Shown one piece after another: positions 1 through 6,217 of a stretch of 6,846 nucleotides of DNA. Source of the stretch: Chromatiaceae bacterium (GTDB lineage: Bacteria > Pseudomonadota > Gammaproteobacteria > Chromatiales > Chromatiaceae). Both the position numbers and the translations under genes were made by a program. The stretch covers positions 1 through 6,846 of the forward strand of contig DTXR01000602.1 in NCBI GenBank assembly GCA_012962365.1, given 5' to 3'. Numbering within the stretch: position 1 is the first letter of the stretch; every line of letters starts with the position of its first letter. The notes under the pieces were generated by a model that saw only the letters and a list, made by a program, of their open reading frames with translations, searched no databases and was not told the DNA's origin.

Positions 1-827
1 AGACGCTTTAGTGCATTGATCTGGATCTGGCGCACCCTTTCGCGGGTGACACCCAGTTCCCTGGCTACCTGCTCCAGCGTTGAATTATCGTAACCCTGCA
101 GGCCAAACCTGCGCATGACCACTTCACGCTGGTTGCTGTTGAGTTCGCCCAACCATTTATCCAGATGAACATGGATCTCTTCTGCCTGTAGATGATCCGT
201 CGGCTCTTCCACGGAGTGATCTGTTATGACATCAACCAGCGGCCGGTCTCCTTCCTTTCCGTAGGGAATATCCATAGAGGCGATACGCTCGTTGAATCCC
301 AGCATCCGCTCGACATCTTTCAGGGGCTTATCCAGTAGCAGGGCAATGTCTTCGGCACTGGGCTCGTGATCGAGTTCCTGAGACAGCTGTCTGGCCGCCC
401 GAAGGTAGGTATTGATCTCCTTGGCGACATGTACGGGCAGCCGGATGGTGCGCGTCTGGTTCATGATGGCGCGTTCGATGGTTTGCCTGATCCACCAGGT
501 GGCATAAGTGGAAAAGCGAAACCCACGCTCGGGATCGAATTTCTCCACCGCACGAATCAGACCGAGATTTCCTTCTTCGATGAGATCAAGCAGCGGCAGG
601 CCGCGATTCAGGTAGCGCCTGGCGATCTTTACCACCAGGCGCAGGTTACTCTCGATCATGCGCTTTCTGGCAGCATCGTCTCCCTTGGCAATGGCCCGGG
701 CGAGTTCCACCTCTTCTTCGGCGGTCAGTAGACTGGCCGCCCCTATTTCACGCAGATAAAGGCGGGTTGCATCCATGCTTTCATTATCGCCTGCCGTGCG
801 GGATCGCACTTGCTCCATGGCGTTCAT
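1..827 (-). CDS. rpoS: RNA polymerase sigma factor RpoS (sigma-38), 3' end cut by window edge
   Basis: Stationary-phase/general-stress sigma factor that directs RNA polymerase to stress promoters. Translating the minus strand from 827 gives 275 codons that run off the left edge. Region 1.2 begins at residue 19 ([11 protein letters not shown]). Region 2 spans about 58-124 with the core-binding and -10-melting motifs [20 protein letters not shown] and [32 protein letters not shown] opens region 3 at about 126. Region 4 ends with the helix-turn-helix [19 protein letters not shown] at 251-269. From memory of the E. coli protein, roughly the last 18 residues lie outside the window. Lys136 falls at the place of E. 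coli Lys173, the RssB/ClpXP turnover residue, so regulated proteolysis is plausible. The start at 827 was chosen because a strong GGAGG lies at 836-840. It gives an N-terminus about 37 residues shorter than in E. coli. In-frame ATGs at 842 and 863 lack a good ribosome site. The gene lies 89 bases after nlpD. Confidence 0.97.
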   Translation of the reverse strand, partial: MNAMEQVRSRTAGDNESMDATRLYLREIGAASLLTAEEEVELARAIAKGDDAARKRMIESNLRLVVKIARRYLNRGLPLLDLIEEGNLGLIRAVEKFDPERGFRFSTYATWWIRQTIERAIMNQTRTIRLPVHVAKEINTYLRAARQLSQELDHEPSAEDIALLLDKPLKDVERMLGFNERIASMDIPYGKEGDRPLVDVITDHSVEEPTDHLQAEEIHVHLDKWLGELNSNQREVVMRRFGLQGYDNSTLEQVARELGVTRERVRQIQINALKR

Positions 828-835
828 TTGTCTAT

Positions 836-840
836 CCTCC
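836..840 (-). promoter_or_regulatory. Ribosome binding site of rpoS
   Basis: On the minus strand GGAGG is followed by ATAGACAA and then ATG at 827, a near-perfect anti-16S match with 8-base spacing. It is one of the strongest ribosome sites in the window. It decides the rpoS start, because the reading frame stays open upstream and contains other possible start codons. Confidence 0.75.
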
Positions 841-916
841 ATATTTTTGGTCACGGGTTCCATCCATCCTTGCGGCTGCGACGACTGTCCACTGCGCAAA
901 CCATCTCGGTATTCAG

Positions 917-1741
917 TCAACCACGAGGCAGATAAGCCAATGGGTTCACCGGTTTTCCATAACGCCGAACCTCAAAGTAAAGTAACGCTTGTCCCTGGTT
1001 GGTAACGCCCATATTTGAAATGTGTTGACCTCGTTTTACCCGGTCACCCTCTTTCACCAGAAGGTGGCTGTTGTGCCCATAAGCACTCAGATATTTATTA
1101 TTGTGTTTGATGATAATAAGCTGACCATAGCCAATAAGTCCACTACCCACGTAAACCACTTCACCGGATTCGGCCGCCAGAATTTTCTGTCCTTGCCTCC
1201 CACCTATATTGATACCGCTATGTGCGGAATCTGACGAAGAAAACCGGGACAACAGCTTGCCCCGGGTGGGCCATTGCCAACGCAGGGTTCCGGTTTTGGC
1301 TGCCGGGTGCCCGGAAGGCTTGCGGGGCTTTGCCGTTGCCTTGGAACGAGAGGCGGTTTTACCCGTGGCAGTTGTACCCTTGCTCGCCGTGGACTTAGGT
1401 TTTGGTACAGGTTTTCGCGTGGTTTTTCCAGAAGATGCAGAGGGTTTTGTACTCGTTTTCGGCGGATACAGGCGGATCACCTGTCCGGGATAAATGGTAT
1501 AGGGACTTCTTAGCCTGTTCCATCGTGCCAGCGTCTGATAGTCGAGCCCTGCACGCCAGGCGATAGAGTACAGGCTGTCTCCTTTTCGCACTCTGTAGGT
1601 TCTGGTGGATTTCGATATCGGAGAACGGGCTTTCTGTCGTGATTGTGCTTTTCCCTGGAAGGTCTTCCCGTGACTGGCGCAACCACTCATCGCTGTCATC
1701 ATCAGTAGCAGACAGCAGGAAAGAGCCACCCGCATCAGCAT
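917..1741 (-). CDS. nlpD: NlpD family lipoprotein: LysM plus degenerate LytM (M23) domain, amidase activator
   Basis: Outer-membrane lipoprotein that in E. coli activates the peptidoglycan amidase AmiC during daughter-cell separation. The 274 residues start with a hydrophobic signal peptide and a lipobox ending at Cys21 (AMSGC), which predicts signal peptidase II processing and lipidation. A LysM peptidoglycan-binding domain spans about 48-93 ([14 protein letters not shown]...[10 protein letters not shown]). A Lys/Thr/Ser/Pro/Ala-rich flexible linker spans about 95-150. A LytM/peptidase-M23 fold spans about 155-272. The zinc-binding pattern of active M23 enzymes is broken: the HxxxD site reads SGINIGG and the HxH site reads LLYFEVR. 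The fold is therefore expected to be catalytically dead, as in characterised NlpD activators. The start at 1741 has no obvious ribosome site, and Met3 at 1735 is an alternative. The gene sits 60 bases downstream of the yqaA-like gene. In E. coli the main rpoS promoter lies inside nlpD, and the same could hold here. Confidence 0.95.
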   Translation of the reverse strand: MLMRVALSCCLLLMMTAMSGCASHGKTFQGKAQSRQKARSPISKSTRTYRVRKGDSLYSIAWRAGLDYQTLARWNRLRSPYTIYPGQVIRLYPPKTSTKPSASSGKTTRKPVPKPKSTASKGTTATGKTASRSKATAKPRKPSGHPAAKTGTLRWQWPTRGKLLSRFSSSDSAHSGINIGGRQGQKILAAESGEVVYVGSGLIGYGQLIIIKHNNKYLSAYGHNSHLLVKEGDRVKRGQHISNMGVTNQGQALLYFEVRRYGKPVNPLAYLPRG

Positions 1742-1801
1742 CTGTGTATGTCGAACGCTAATCAGTCATCCCTCCCAGGAGAACAAATCCAAAAGCCAAC
1801 T

Positions 1802-2383
1802 TCACCACAACTTGATTACTACAACAGCAAGTACAATGATCACCAGCACGCCCCAGCCTATCACATCCATGTATCTGTGCAGTTTTTCCTCCATGGGCTT
1901 TCCACCCCAACTCATGAGCCCCGCCACGAGAAAAAAACGTCCTCCACGACCGACAGCAGAGGCCAGCACGAAAGGCAGGAAAGTCATGGAAATCACCCCG
2001 GCGGTGATGGTGAACAGCTTGTAGGGAATGGGTGAGAACCCGGCGACAAAAATCGCCCAGAAACCCCATTCATCGAACCAGGCATGCACCTGAAGGTATT
2101 TTTCATAGTAGCCGATGTCATGCAACAACGGTTCGATGAAGTCGAAAGCCCATAATCCGAGAAAATACCCGGCAATGCCGCCCACGACGGAAGCCAGGGT
2201 CGTGATAAAGGCAAATAACCAGGCCTTTTCCGGCCTGGCCAGGCTCATGGGAGCCAGCATCACATCCGGCGGAACAGGGAAGAAGGAAGATTCGGAAAAG
2301 CTCAGCCCCGCAAGATACCAGGGTGCCTTGGGGTGACGCGCCCACTGCATCGCACGGGCGTACAGACCGGAAAACAACTTCAC
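1802..2383 (-). CDS. YqaA-like DedA/VTT family inner-membrane protein
   Basis: Integral membrane protein of the DedA/SNARE-associated (VTT) superfamily, YqaA branch. DedA relatives are implicated in flipping undecaprenyl phosphate or phospholipids and in membrane homeostasis, but the substrate of this branch cannot be read from sequence. The 193 residues show an N-terminal FFPVPPDVMLAP segment (34-45), hydrophobic stretches around 54-80, a GxxxGYxxG-like segment (69-76), and the family core FSPIPYKLFTITAG (116-129), which forms a reentrant proline-containing loop. GRGGRF follows at 145-150, and there is a strongly hydrophobic C-terminal helix at about 173-191. It starts with GTG at 2383, and that codon overlaps the pcm stop in the 4-base block GTGA, so translation is probably coupled to pcm. 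Its place between pcm and nlpD is not the E. coli arrangement, though I recall a similar one from other Gammaproteobacteria. Family assignment is firm, function is not. Confidence 0.88.
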   Translation of the reverse strand: MKLFSGLYARAMQWARHPKAPWYLAGLSFSESSFFPVPPDVMLAPMSLARPEKAWLFAFITTLASVVGGIAGYFLGLWAFDFIEPLLHDIGYYEKYLQVHAWFDEWGFWAIFVAGFSPIPYKLFTITAGVISMTFLPFVLASAVGRGGRFFLVAGLMSWGGKPMEEKLHRYMDVIGWGVLVIIVLAVVVIKLW

Positions 2384-3045
2384 GTCTCCACCCCACCGAG
2401 CAGTGGTACGAAATTCACGGGCTCCAGCATCTCTGTATCGTATCCTCTTGCTGTTCGTGTCACTTTGACCAAGGCTTGCGCACCGGCTCCACCGATAGGC
2501 AGTATCATCCGGGCTCCAGGCCGCAATTGCTCGACCAGGACTCGGGGGATTCCCTCAGGTGCGGCAGTAACAATGATGCCGTCATAGGGAGAGAACTCGG
2601 GCAAGCCCAGCCCGCCATCCGAATGCTTCGGGTGAATATTGCGCAGCTTGAGCAGGCGAAAACGCTGCCTGGCCTGCTCGAGAAGCGGCGCAATGCGTTC
2701 AACGGTGTATACCCGGCGGACCAAAGGGGCGAGCACGGCCGTTTGGTAACCGGAGCCTGTCCCTACCTCCAACACCGTGTCCAGCTGCTCGTCTCCCAGC
2801 AGCGCCTCTGTCATACGGGCCACGATATAGGGCTGGGATATGGTCTGGGAACGTCCGATGGGCAACGCCGTGTTCTCGTATGCACGGCTGGCCAGGGCTT
2901 CATCGACAAACAGGTGACGCGGCACCTGCCGCATGACCTGCAAGACCCGCTCACTGCGAACGCCTTCGTTACGCAACTGCTGTACCAGCCGTTCCCGCGT
3001 GCGTTCGGAGGTCATGCCCTGGCCTGATTTCAGATCAGCATTCAC
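2380..3045 (-). CDS. pcm: Protein-L-isoaspartate O-methyltransferase (PIMT)
   Basis: Methylates L-isoaspartyl residues in aged proteins using S-adenosylmethionine, which starts their repair to L-aspartate. It is cytosolic. The 221 residues carry the full PIMT signature: the substrate-binding segment ALPIGRSQTISQPYIVARMT (60-79), SAM motif I LEVGTGSGYQTAVL (92-105), the acidic post-I loop VYTVER (112-117), motif II YDGIIVTAAP (154-163) and motif III LRPGARMILPIG (174-185). The conserved C-terminal FVPL is present at 212-215. The start at 3045 is GTG, four bases after the surE stop, with GGAG at 3056-3059 upstream. An ATG at residue 11 (3015) would give about 211 residues, close to the 208 of E. 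coli Pcm, and is a real alternative. The stop overlaps the start of the yqaA-like gene. Confidence 0.96.
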   Translation of the reverse strand: MNADLKSGQGMTSERTRERLVQQLRNEGVRSERVLQVMRQVPRHLFVDEALASRAYENTALPIGRSQTISQPYIVARMTEALLGDEQLDTVLEVGTGSGYQTAVLAPLVRRVYTVERIAPLLEQARQRFRLLKLRNIHPKHSDGGLGLPEFSPYDGIIVTAAPEGIPRVLVEQLRPGARMILPIGGAGAQALVKVTRTARGYDTEMLEPVNFVPLLGGVET

Positions 3046-3049
3046 GGCA

Positions 3050-3793
3050 TCAGTTCTCCAACCAGCTTTTCAAAGGATCGATGGCTGTATGCCTGGTCAG
3101 ATCCACCTGTAACGGCGTGATGGACACAAAAGCGTTCCTCAAGGCATGAAAATCCGTTCCCGGGCCTGCATCCTGTTCCGGCCCGGCAGGCCCCACCCAA
3201 TAGATGGGGCGCCCCCTGGGGTCCAACGCCTTGGCCACGGGCTCCGCCTTGTGCCTGTGGCCCAGACGGGTGATCTGCATGCCCCGGATGTCTTCCAAAG
3301 GCAGATCCGGCACGTTGACATTGAGGATGGATTCTGCCGCCAGAGGTTTACGCTGGAGGCGCTCGATCAGCTGAACGGCTATCTGTGCCGCTGTTTCAAA
3401 ATGCCTTGGTGTGTGAGACGCCATGGAGATCGCCATGGCCGGAAAGCCCAGAAAGCGCCCTTCGGTCGCTGCTGCGACAGTACCGGAGTATATGACGTCG
3501 TCACCCATGTTGGCACCGGCATTGATACCAGCAACAACCATGTCCGGCTCTTGTTCCAGCAGCCCCGTGATGGCCAGATGCACACAATCCGTGGGGGTGC
3601 CTTCTACACGGATGAAGCCATTGTCCATGTGGTGCGCGCGAATGGGGGTTTCCAACGTCAGAGAATTACTTGCGCCACTGCGGTCCCGGTCAGGCGCTAC
3701 GACGACCACATCCGCCACAGTCATCAGCGCTTTTGCCAAAGCCTTCAGCCCTGGCGCCTGGTAACCGTCATCATTGCTCAACAAGATACGCAT
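3050..3793 (-). CDS. surE: 5'/3'-nucleotidase and exopolyphosphatase SurE
   Basis: Metal-dependent phosphatase that dephosphorylates 5'- and 3'-nucleoside monophosphates and short polyphosphates, linked to stationary-phase survival. The 247 residues match the family's usual length. The N-terminal [15 protein letters not shown] supplies the metal ligands Asp8 and Asp9. [14 protein letters not shown] (33-46) supplies Ser39, and [20 protein letters not shown] (87-106) supplies Asn91. VEGTPTDCV (63-71) and the ITPLQVDLT strand (225-233) are also typical. The start at 3793 fits the canonical N-terminus exactly. No Shine-Dalgarno precedes it. Instead a -10-like TAGAAT lies six bases upstream. It is the first gene of the surE-pcm-yqaA-nlpD-rpoS series and is divergent from smr. 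Confidence 0.97.
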   Translation of the reverse strand: MRILLSNDDGYQAPGLKALAKALMTVADVVVVAPDRDRSGASNSLTLETPIRAHHMDNGFIRVEGTPTDCVHLAITGLLEQEPDMVVAGINAGANMGDDVIYSGTVAAATEGRFLGFPAMAISMASHTPRHFETAAQIAVQLIERLQRKPLAAESILNVNVPDLPLEDIRGMQITRLGHRHKAEPVAKALDPRGRPIYWVGPAGPEQDAGPGTDFHALRNAFVSITPLQVDLTRHTAIDPLKSWLEN

Positions 3794-3799
3794 CGCGCA

Positions 3800-3805
3800 A
3801 TTCTA
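3800..3805 (-). promoter_or_regulatory. Candidate -10 box of the surE operon promoter (possibly leaderless)
   Basis: On the minus strand TAGAAT is followed by TGCGCG and then the surE ATG, so initiation seven bases after the hexamer would fall on the A of the start codon. No good -35 hexamer stands at 16-18 bases upstream, and no ribosome site precedes surE. The identical geometry in front of smr strengthens the call. Position and sequence are seen; promoter activity is inference. Confidence 0.4.
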
Positions 3806-3859
3806 ACTGAAAGCGGGTTGGCCTACATCCCGATTAGATAGTTCAAAACCTGCGTCCGT

Positions 3860-4006
3860 GGATTCAGAGGGAGCACAGAATGCAAGATATTGATTTCGAT
3901 AGCGTAATGAAAACTCGCAGCCCTACCCTCAGGTCTCGTGAGATTTTTCATATAGCTGGGCGAATCAGGAATTGTACTATGTACCCGATGGACTCAAGGA
4001 TTCAGA
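3860..4006. repeat. Nine-base direct repeat in the surE/smr intergenic region
   Basis: GGATTCAGA occurs at 3860-3868 and again at 3998-4006, both between the divergent surE and smr start codons. The flanks differ (CGTG versus CAA before, GGGAG versus TCAGA after). By a rough count, a nine-base repeat in about 230 bases has around a one in ten chance of arising at random. A regulator site is therefore possible but weakly supported. Confidence 0.2.
3866..3873 (+). promoter_or_regulatory. Possible ribosome site for an upstream start of smr at 3880
   Basis: AGAGGGAG ends six bases before the ATG at 3880, which is in frame with smr and would add 49 residues. Sequence and spacing are those of a functional Shine-Dalgarno. 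The added segment has weak coding character and lies across the candidate -10 box and the divergent promoter region. It may be chance, an alternative long form, or a start used from an upstream promoter. Confidence 0.3.
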
Positions 4007-4014
4007 TCAGAAGG

Positions 4015-4020
4015 TATAAT
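4015..4020 (+). promoter_or_regulatory. Consensus -10 box in front of smr (possibly leaderless)
   Basis: A perfect TATAAT is followed by TGCTCC and then the ATG at 4027. Initiation seven bases downstream of the hexamer would start the transcript exactly at the A of ATG. The -35 position with 17-base spacing (3992-3997, ACTCAA) is poor, and no extended -10 TG is present. A separate activator may be needed, or the match may be fortuitous. Confidence 0.45.
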
Positions 4021-4026
4021 TGCTCC

Positions 4027-4563
4027 ATGAGCTCCAGAGACGACAACCCCGACAGCGAATTCAATGTCTTTCGTGAAGCCATGCGCGGTGTGGAGCCGAT
4101 TCGGCATGACAGGAAATCCCCCTGGCAAAAACGCAAGCGCCCGGTTCCATTGGAACACCCCGATCAGGATCAGCCGGGAGACGAGTTTGCCGACACTTCG
4201 GTGGATACACCGGATTTTCTGGAATTCCGCCGCCCCGGCATCCAACATCGCCTATGGTCGGATCTCCAGCGCGGTGTACTCAGCCCGGAAGCCACCCTGG
4301 ATTTGCACGGCATGCGCGCCAGCGATGCCCGTCAGGCACTGAGCCGATTTCTCAACCAGAGCCTGCAAGCCCGACATCGATGTGTCCGCATCATCCACGG
4401 CAAGGGCCGGGGTTCCGGCCGGCAGCCCGTGCTGAAGCAGAGAATCAACCAGTGGCTGCCTCAGCGCAAGGAAGTGCTGGCATTCTGTTCTGCCCCACGT
4501 TGGGATGGGGGAAGCGGCGCAGCCTATGTGTTGCTGTCAAGAAAGTGGGGAAACGACTTTTGA
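4027..4563 (+). CDS. Smr-domain protein, SmrA/YdaL-like (predicted endonuclease)
   Basis: Small MutS-related (Smr) domain protein. Smr proteins are nucleases or nucleic-acid-binding proteins. E. coli SmrB cleaves mRNA at collided ribosomes, while the SmrA branch is less well defined. From 4027 the product has 178 residues. The N-terminal FNVFREAMRGVEPI (12-25) resembles the start of SmrA proteins. A charged linker reaches to about 65, then FRRPGIQHRLWSDLQRGVLS leads into the Smr domain at about 90-172. That domain has LDLHG (91-95, catalytic-type Asp-Leu-His), HGKGRGSG (124-131) and the PVLK segment (134-137), followed by APRWDGGSGAAYVLL (156-170). The frame is open back to an ATG at 3880 with a good ribosome site. 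The extra 49 residues match nothing I recognise, use rare codons (AGG, AGA, ATA) and are poorer in GC at third positions, so 4027 is preferred. It is a single gene opposite in direction to all its neighbours. Confidence 0.85.
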   Translation: MSSRDDNPDSEFNVFREAMRGVEPIRHDRKSPWQKRKRPVPLEHPDQDQPGDEFADTSVDTPDFLEFRRPGIQHRLWSDLQRGVLSPEATLDLHGMRASDARQALSRFLNQSLQARHRCVRIIHGKGRGSGRQPVLKQRINQWLPQRKEVLAFCSAPRWDGGSGAAYVLLSRKWGNDF

Positions 4564-4704
4564 ACCAGTTGATCCTTTGATTGTTTTCCCCGTTCATCTT
4601 CATTCAGGCGTTGGTAAAACAGCGTTTTCGTGCGACCCCCTGTCTCTTTCAGATTCACATAGATACTGAACAGCGGGCATTCATCGGTAGATGGCAGCAG
4701 ATGC
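4564..4704. other. Convergent intergenic spacer between smr and truD
   Basis: The spacer is 141 bases between the converging stop codons of smr and truD, where terminators for both genes would be expected. I see no GC-rich hairpin followed by a T-run on either strand. The only small hairpin is AAAAC-AGC-GTTTT at 4616-4628, which is AT-rich and has no tail. Termination may be Rho-dependent. No small gene is supported. Confidence 0.6.
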
Positions 4705-5733
4705 TCAAAACCGCAACAGCTCCCGGACTACTGCCGTGGCATAACTGCCACTGGCAAGGCCAAACTGCAGTTCCAGCACGTCCTTGTCGAGTTGCCATTG
4801 GAAGCCGGTGACTGCCAGACCAAGCGCACGCCGATCAGCTTCCAGGCCAAAACGCGTCAGTCCCGCTACCCAGGTCTGTTCATGCTGGAGAACCTGCTGC
4901 TCTACCCTCGCCGCAGCAGCCTGCGGTTGCAGCGCACGACTTTGTTTTCCGCACAAGGGGCCGGTTATGTGGACTTCCTGGTTTTGCAGCCGCGACAGCA
5001 GTTCTGCATCATCCGGCTCGACCATGAACTGTCCGCGCGCACCGGCCAGTTGCATCACATCCCCTTCCAGAAACCGGTTCCAGTTCCCCTGTCGCACTCG
5101 TTCCGCCAGTACGAGGTTGAACAGCCGGGAACGGGCGGCAGACAGCCAGATACTGCGCTTGTCCCGTCGCACTTTCCTGATTTCGCCGGAAAGCAGTGCC
5201 TCGGCTTTTTGCAGATTGTTGCCGTCCCGCCCAAATCGTTGGGCGCCGAAATAGTTAGGCACACCGTGTGCGGTGATCTTCTGCAGGCGGTTTTCAAGCT
5301 GGCCGCCATCACCGGAGAAGGCCCGGACACGCAGCCTGAATGCATTGCCCTGCAAGGTTCCCCGGCGTAGTTTGCGATGGTGCCGTTTTGCTTCCAGCAC
5401 CTCCAGCTTATCACCTTCCAGTTCCCGCCAGTCCGGGTCTTCCTTTCCCGGCAGATGCACAGAAAATGTCTGGGTGGTAACCGCATTGCGGTCTTTCAAA
5501 CCGGCGTAACTGACATCCCGCGCACGAACACCGGCCAGCCGCGCCACATGTGCCGCCACTTCTGCCGTATTGAGATTGCGCTTGCGGACCTTGAGCAGGA
5601 CATGCTCGCCCGAACCGGACGCTTCCACGCCTAGATCTTCTTCCACCTGAAAATCTTCCGGCGATGCACGCAAAACACCCTCACCGGCAGGGCCACCCCA
5701 GGCGAATGGCAGATCTGTTGTAGGATCAGGCAT
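4705..5733 (-). CDS. truD: tRNA pseudouridine(13) synthase TruD
   Basis: Isomerises uridine 13 to pseudouridine in tRNA (tRNA-Glu in E. coli). The 342 residues are close to the family norm. The N-terminal strand ASPEDFQVEED (23-33) and the RKRNLNT motif (50-56) are present. The catalytic segment YAGLKDRNAVTTQTF (76-90) contains the expected nucleophile Asp81. The NYFGAQRFGRDGNN motif (160-173) is intact, and the TRUD insertion domain region includes RLFNLVLAERV (203-213) and FLEGDVMQL (221-229). The ATG at 5733 lies inside the end of ispF with an 8-base overlap (5726-5733) and no clear ribosome site, so it is probably translated by coupling to ispF. In Pseudomonas truD is followed directly by surE. 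Here a plus-strand smr gene separates them. Confidence 0.96.
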   Translation of the reverse strand: MPDPTTDLPFAWGGPAGEGVLRASPEDFQVEEDLGVEASGSGEHVLLKVRKRNLNTAEVAAHVARLAGVRARDVSYAGLKDRNAVTTQTFSVHLPGKEDPDWRELEGDKLEVLEAKRHHRKLRRGTLQGNAFRLRVRAFSGDGGQLENRLQKITAHGVPNYFGAQRFGRDGNNLQKAEALLSGEIRKVRRDKRSIWLSAARSRLFNLVLAERVRQGNWNRFLEGDVMQLAGARGQFMVEPDDAELLSRLQNQEVHITGPLCGKQSRALQPQAAAARVEQQVLQHEQTWVAGLTRFGLEADRRALGLAVTGFQWQLDKDVLELQFGLASGSYATAVVRELLRF

Positions 5734-6217
5734 GAATCAGGACGACCGCGTGGGCAGCTATTCCTTCTCCTCTCCCTGTAAACCCCATCTTCTCCGTCGT
5801 CGTGGCCTTTATGTTGACCAGGGACACATCGATGCCCAGATCCTGGGCCAGACACTGCTGCATTTTCTGAACATGAGCGCTCAAGCGGGGTTTCTGGGCA
5901 ATAACAGTGGCATCCACGTTGCCGGGCCTGAATCCCCGCTGCCCCAGTTCCGCTACGACCTTGCGCAGGAGGATGCGGCTGTCGATTCCCTCCAGCTCAG
6001 GATCGGTATCGGGAAAATGTCTGCCGATATCGCCCAGCCCGGCCGCACCCAGCAGGGCATCGCACAGGGCATGGATGAGCACATCCCCATCAGAATGCGC
6101 GATCAGCCCCTGTTCGTGAGGAATGGTGATGCCGCCCAGCACCACATGATCCCCATAACCGAACCGGTGGGCATCATAGCCATGACCAATGCGAATGGCG
6201 CTATTTGCGTTTGACAT
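5726..6217 (-). CDS. ispF: 2-C-methyl-D-erythritol 2,4-cyclodiphosphate synthase IspF
   Basis: Catalyses the cyclisation step of the MEP isoprenoid pathway, turning 4-diphosphocytidyl-methylerythritol 2-phosphate into methylerythritol cyclodiphosphate plus CMP. It acts as a cytosolic homotrimer with active sites between subunits. The 163 residues carry [12 protein letters not shown] (9-20) with metal ligands Asp15 and His17. [33 protein letters not shown] (40-72) includes His49. The C-terminal [17 protein letters not shown] (138-154) is the family signature. The start at 6217 adds about seven residues before the usual RIGHG start. It is the only standard start available and overlaps the end of der by 17 bases. 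No clear ribosome site is seen, so coupling to der is likely. The usual partner ispD is not directly upstream. Confidence 0.97.
   Translation of the reverse strand: MSNANSAIRIGHGYDAHRFGYGDHVVLGGITIPHEQGLIAHSDGDVLIHALCDALLGAAGLGDIGRHFPDTDPELEGIDSRILLRKVVAELGQRGFRPGNVDATVIAQKPRLSAHVQKMQQCLAQDLGIDVSLVNIKATTTEKMGFTGRGEGIAAHAVVLIHA

Noticed and set aside
366..731. Plus-strand open frame of 121 codons at the left edge
   Set aside because: Antisense to regions 2-3 of rpoS. The minus-strand translation is unmistakable RpoS.
1770..1781. CTCCTGGGAG palindrome upstream of nlpD as an operator
   Set aside because: Four-base arms with a two-base centre are expected by chance, and the right arm is part of the purine-rich ribosome-like site.
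2323..3027. Plus-strand open frame of 234 codons opposite pcm
   Set aside because: It is the antisense of a clear pcm gene with full methyltransferase motifs. Its translation has no recognisable domain and high Cys/His/Gln content typical of shadow frames.
3146..3841. Plus-strand open frame of 231 codons opposite surE
   Set aside because: SurE on the minus strand has every metal ligand and family motif. The antisense frame shows no domain or ribosome site.
4616..4628. Small inverted repeat AAAAC-AGC-GTTTT as a terminator
   Set aside because: The stem is five AT-rich pairs with no T-run after it on either strand, too weak for intrinsic termination.
4792..5370. Plus-strand open frame of 192 codons opposite truD
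   Set aside because: Antisense to truD, which carries its catalytic motif and full length. No independent coding evidence.
5732..6214. Plus-strand open frame of 160 codons opposite ispF
   Set aside because: It covers almost exactly the ispF frame in antisense, and IspF has its full signature. The long frame is a by-product of codon bias.
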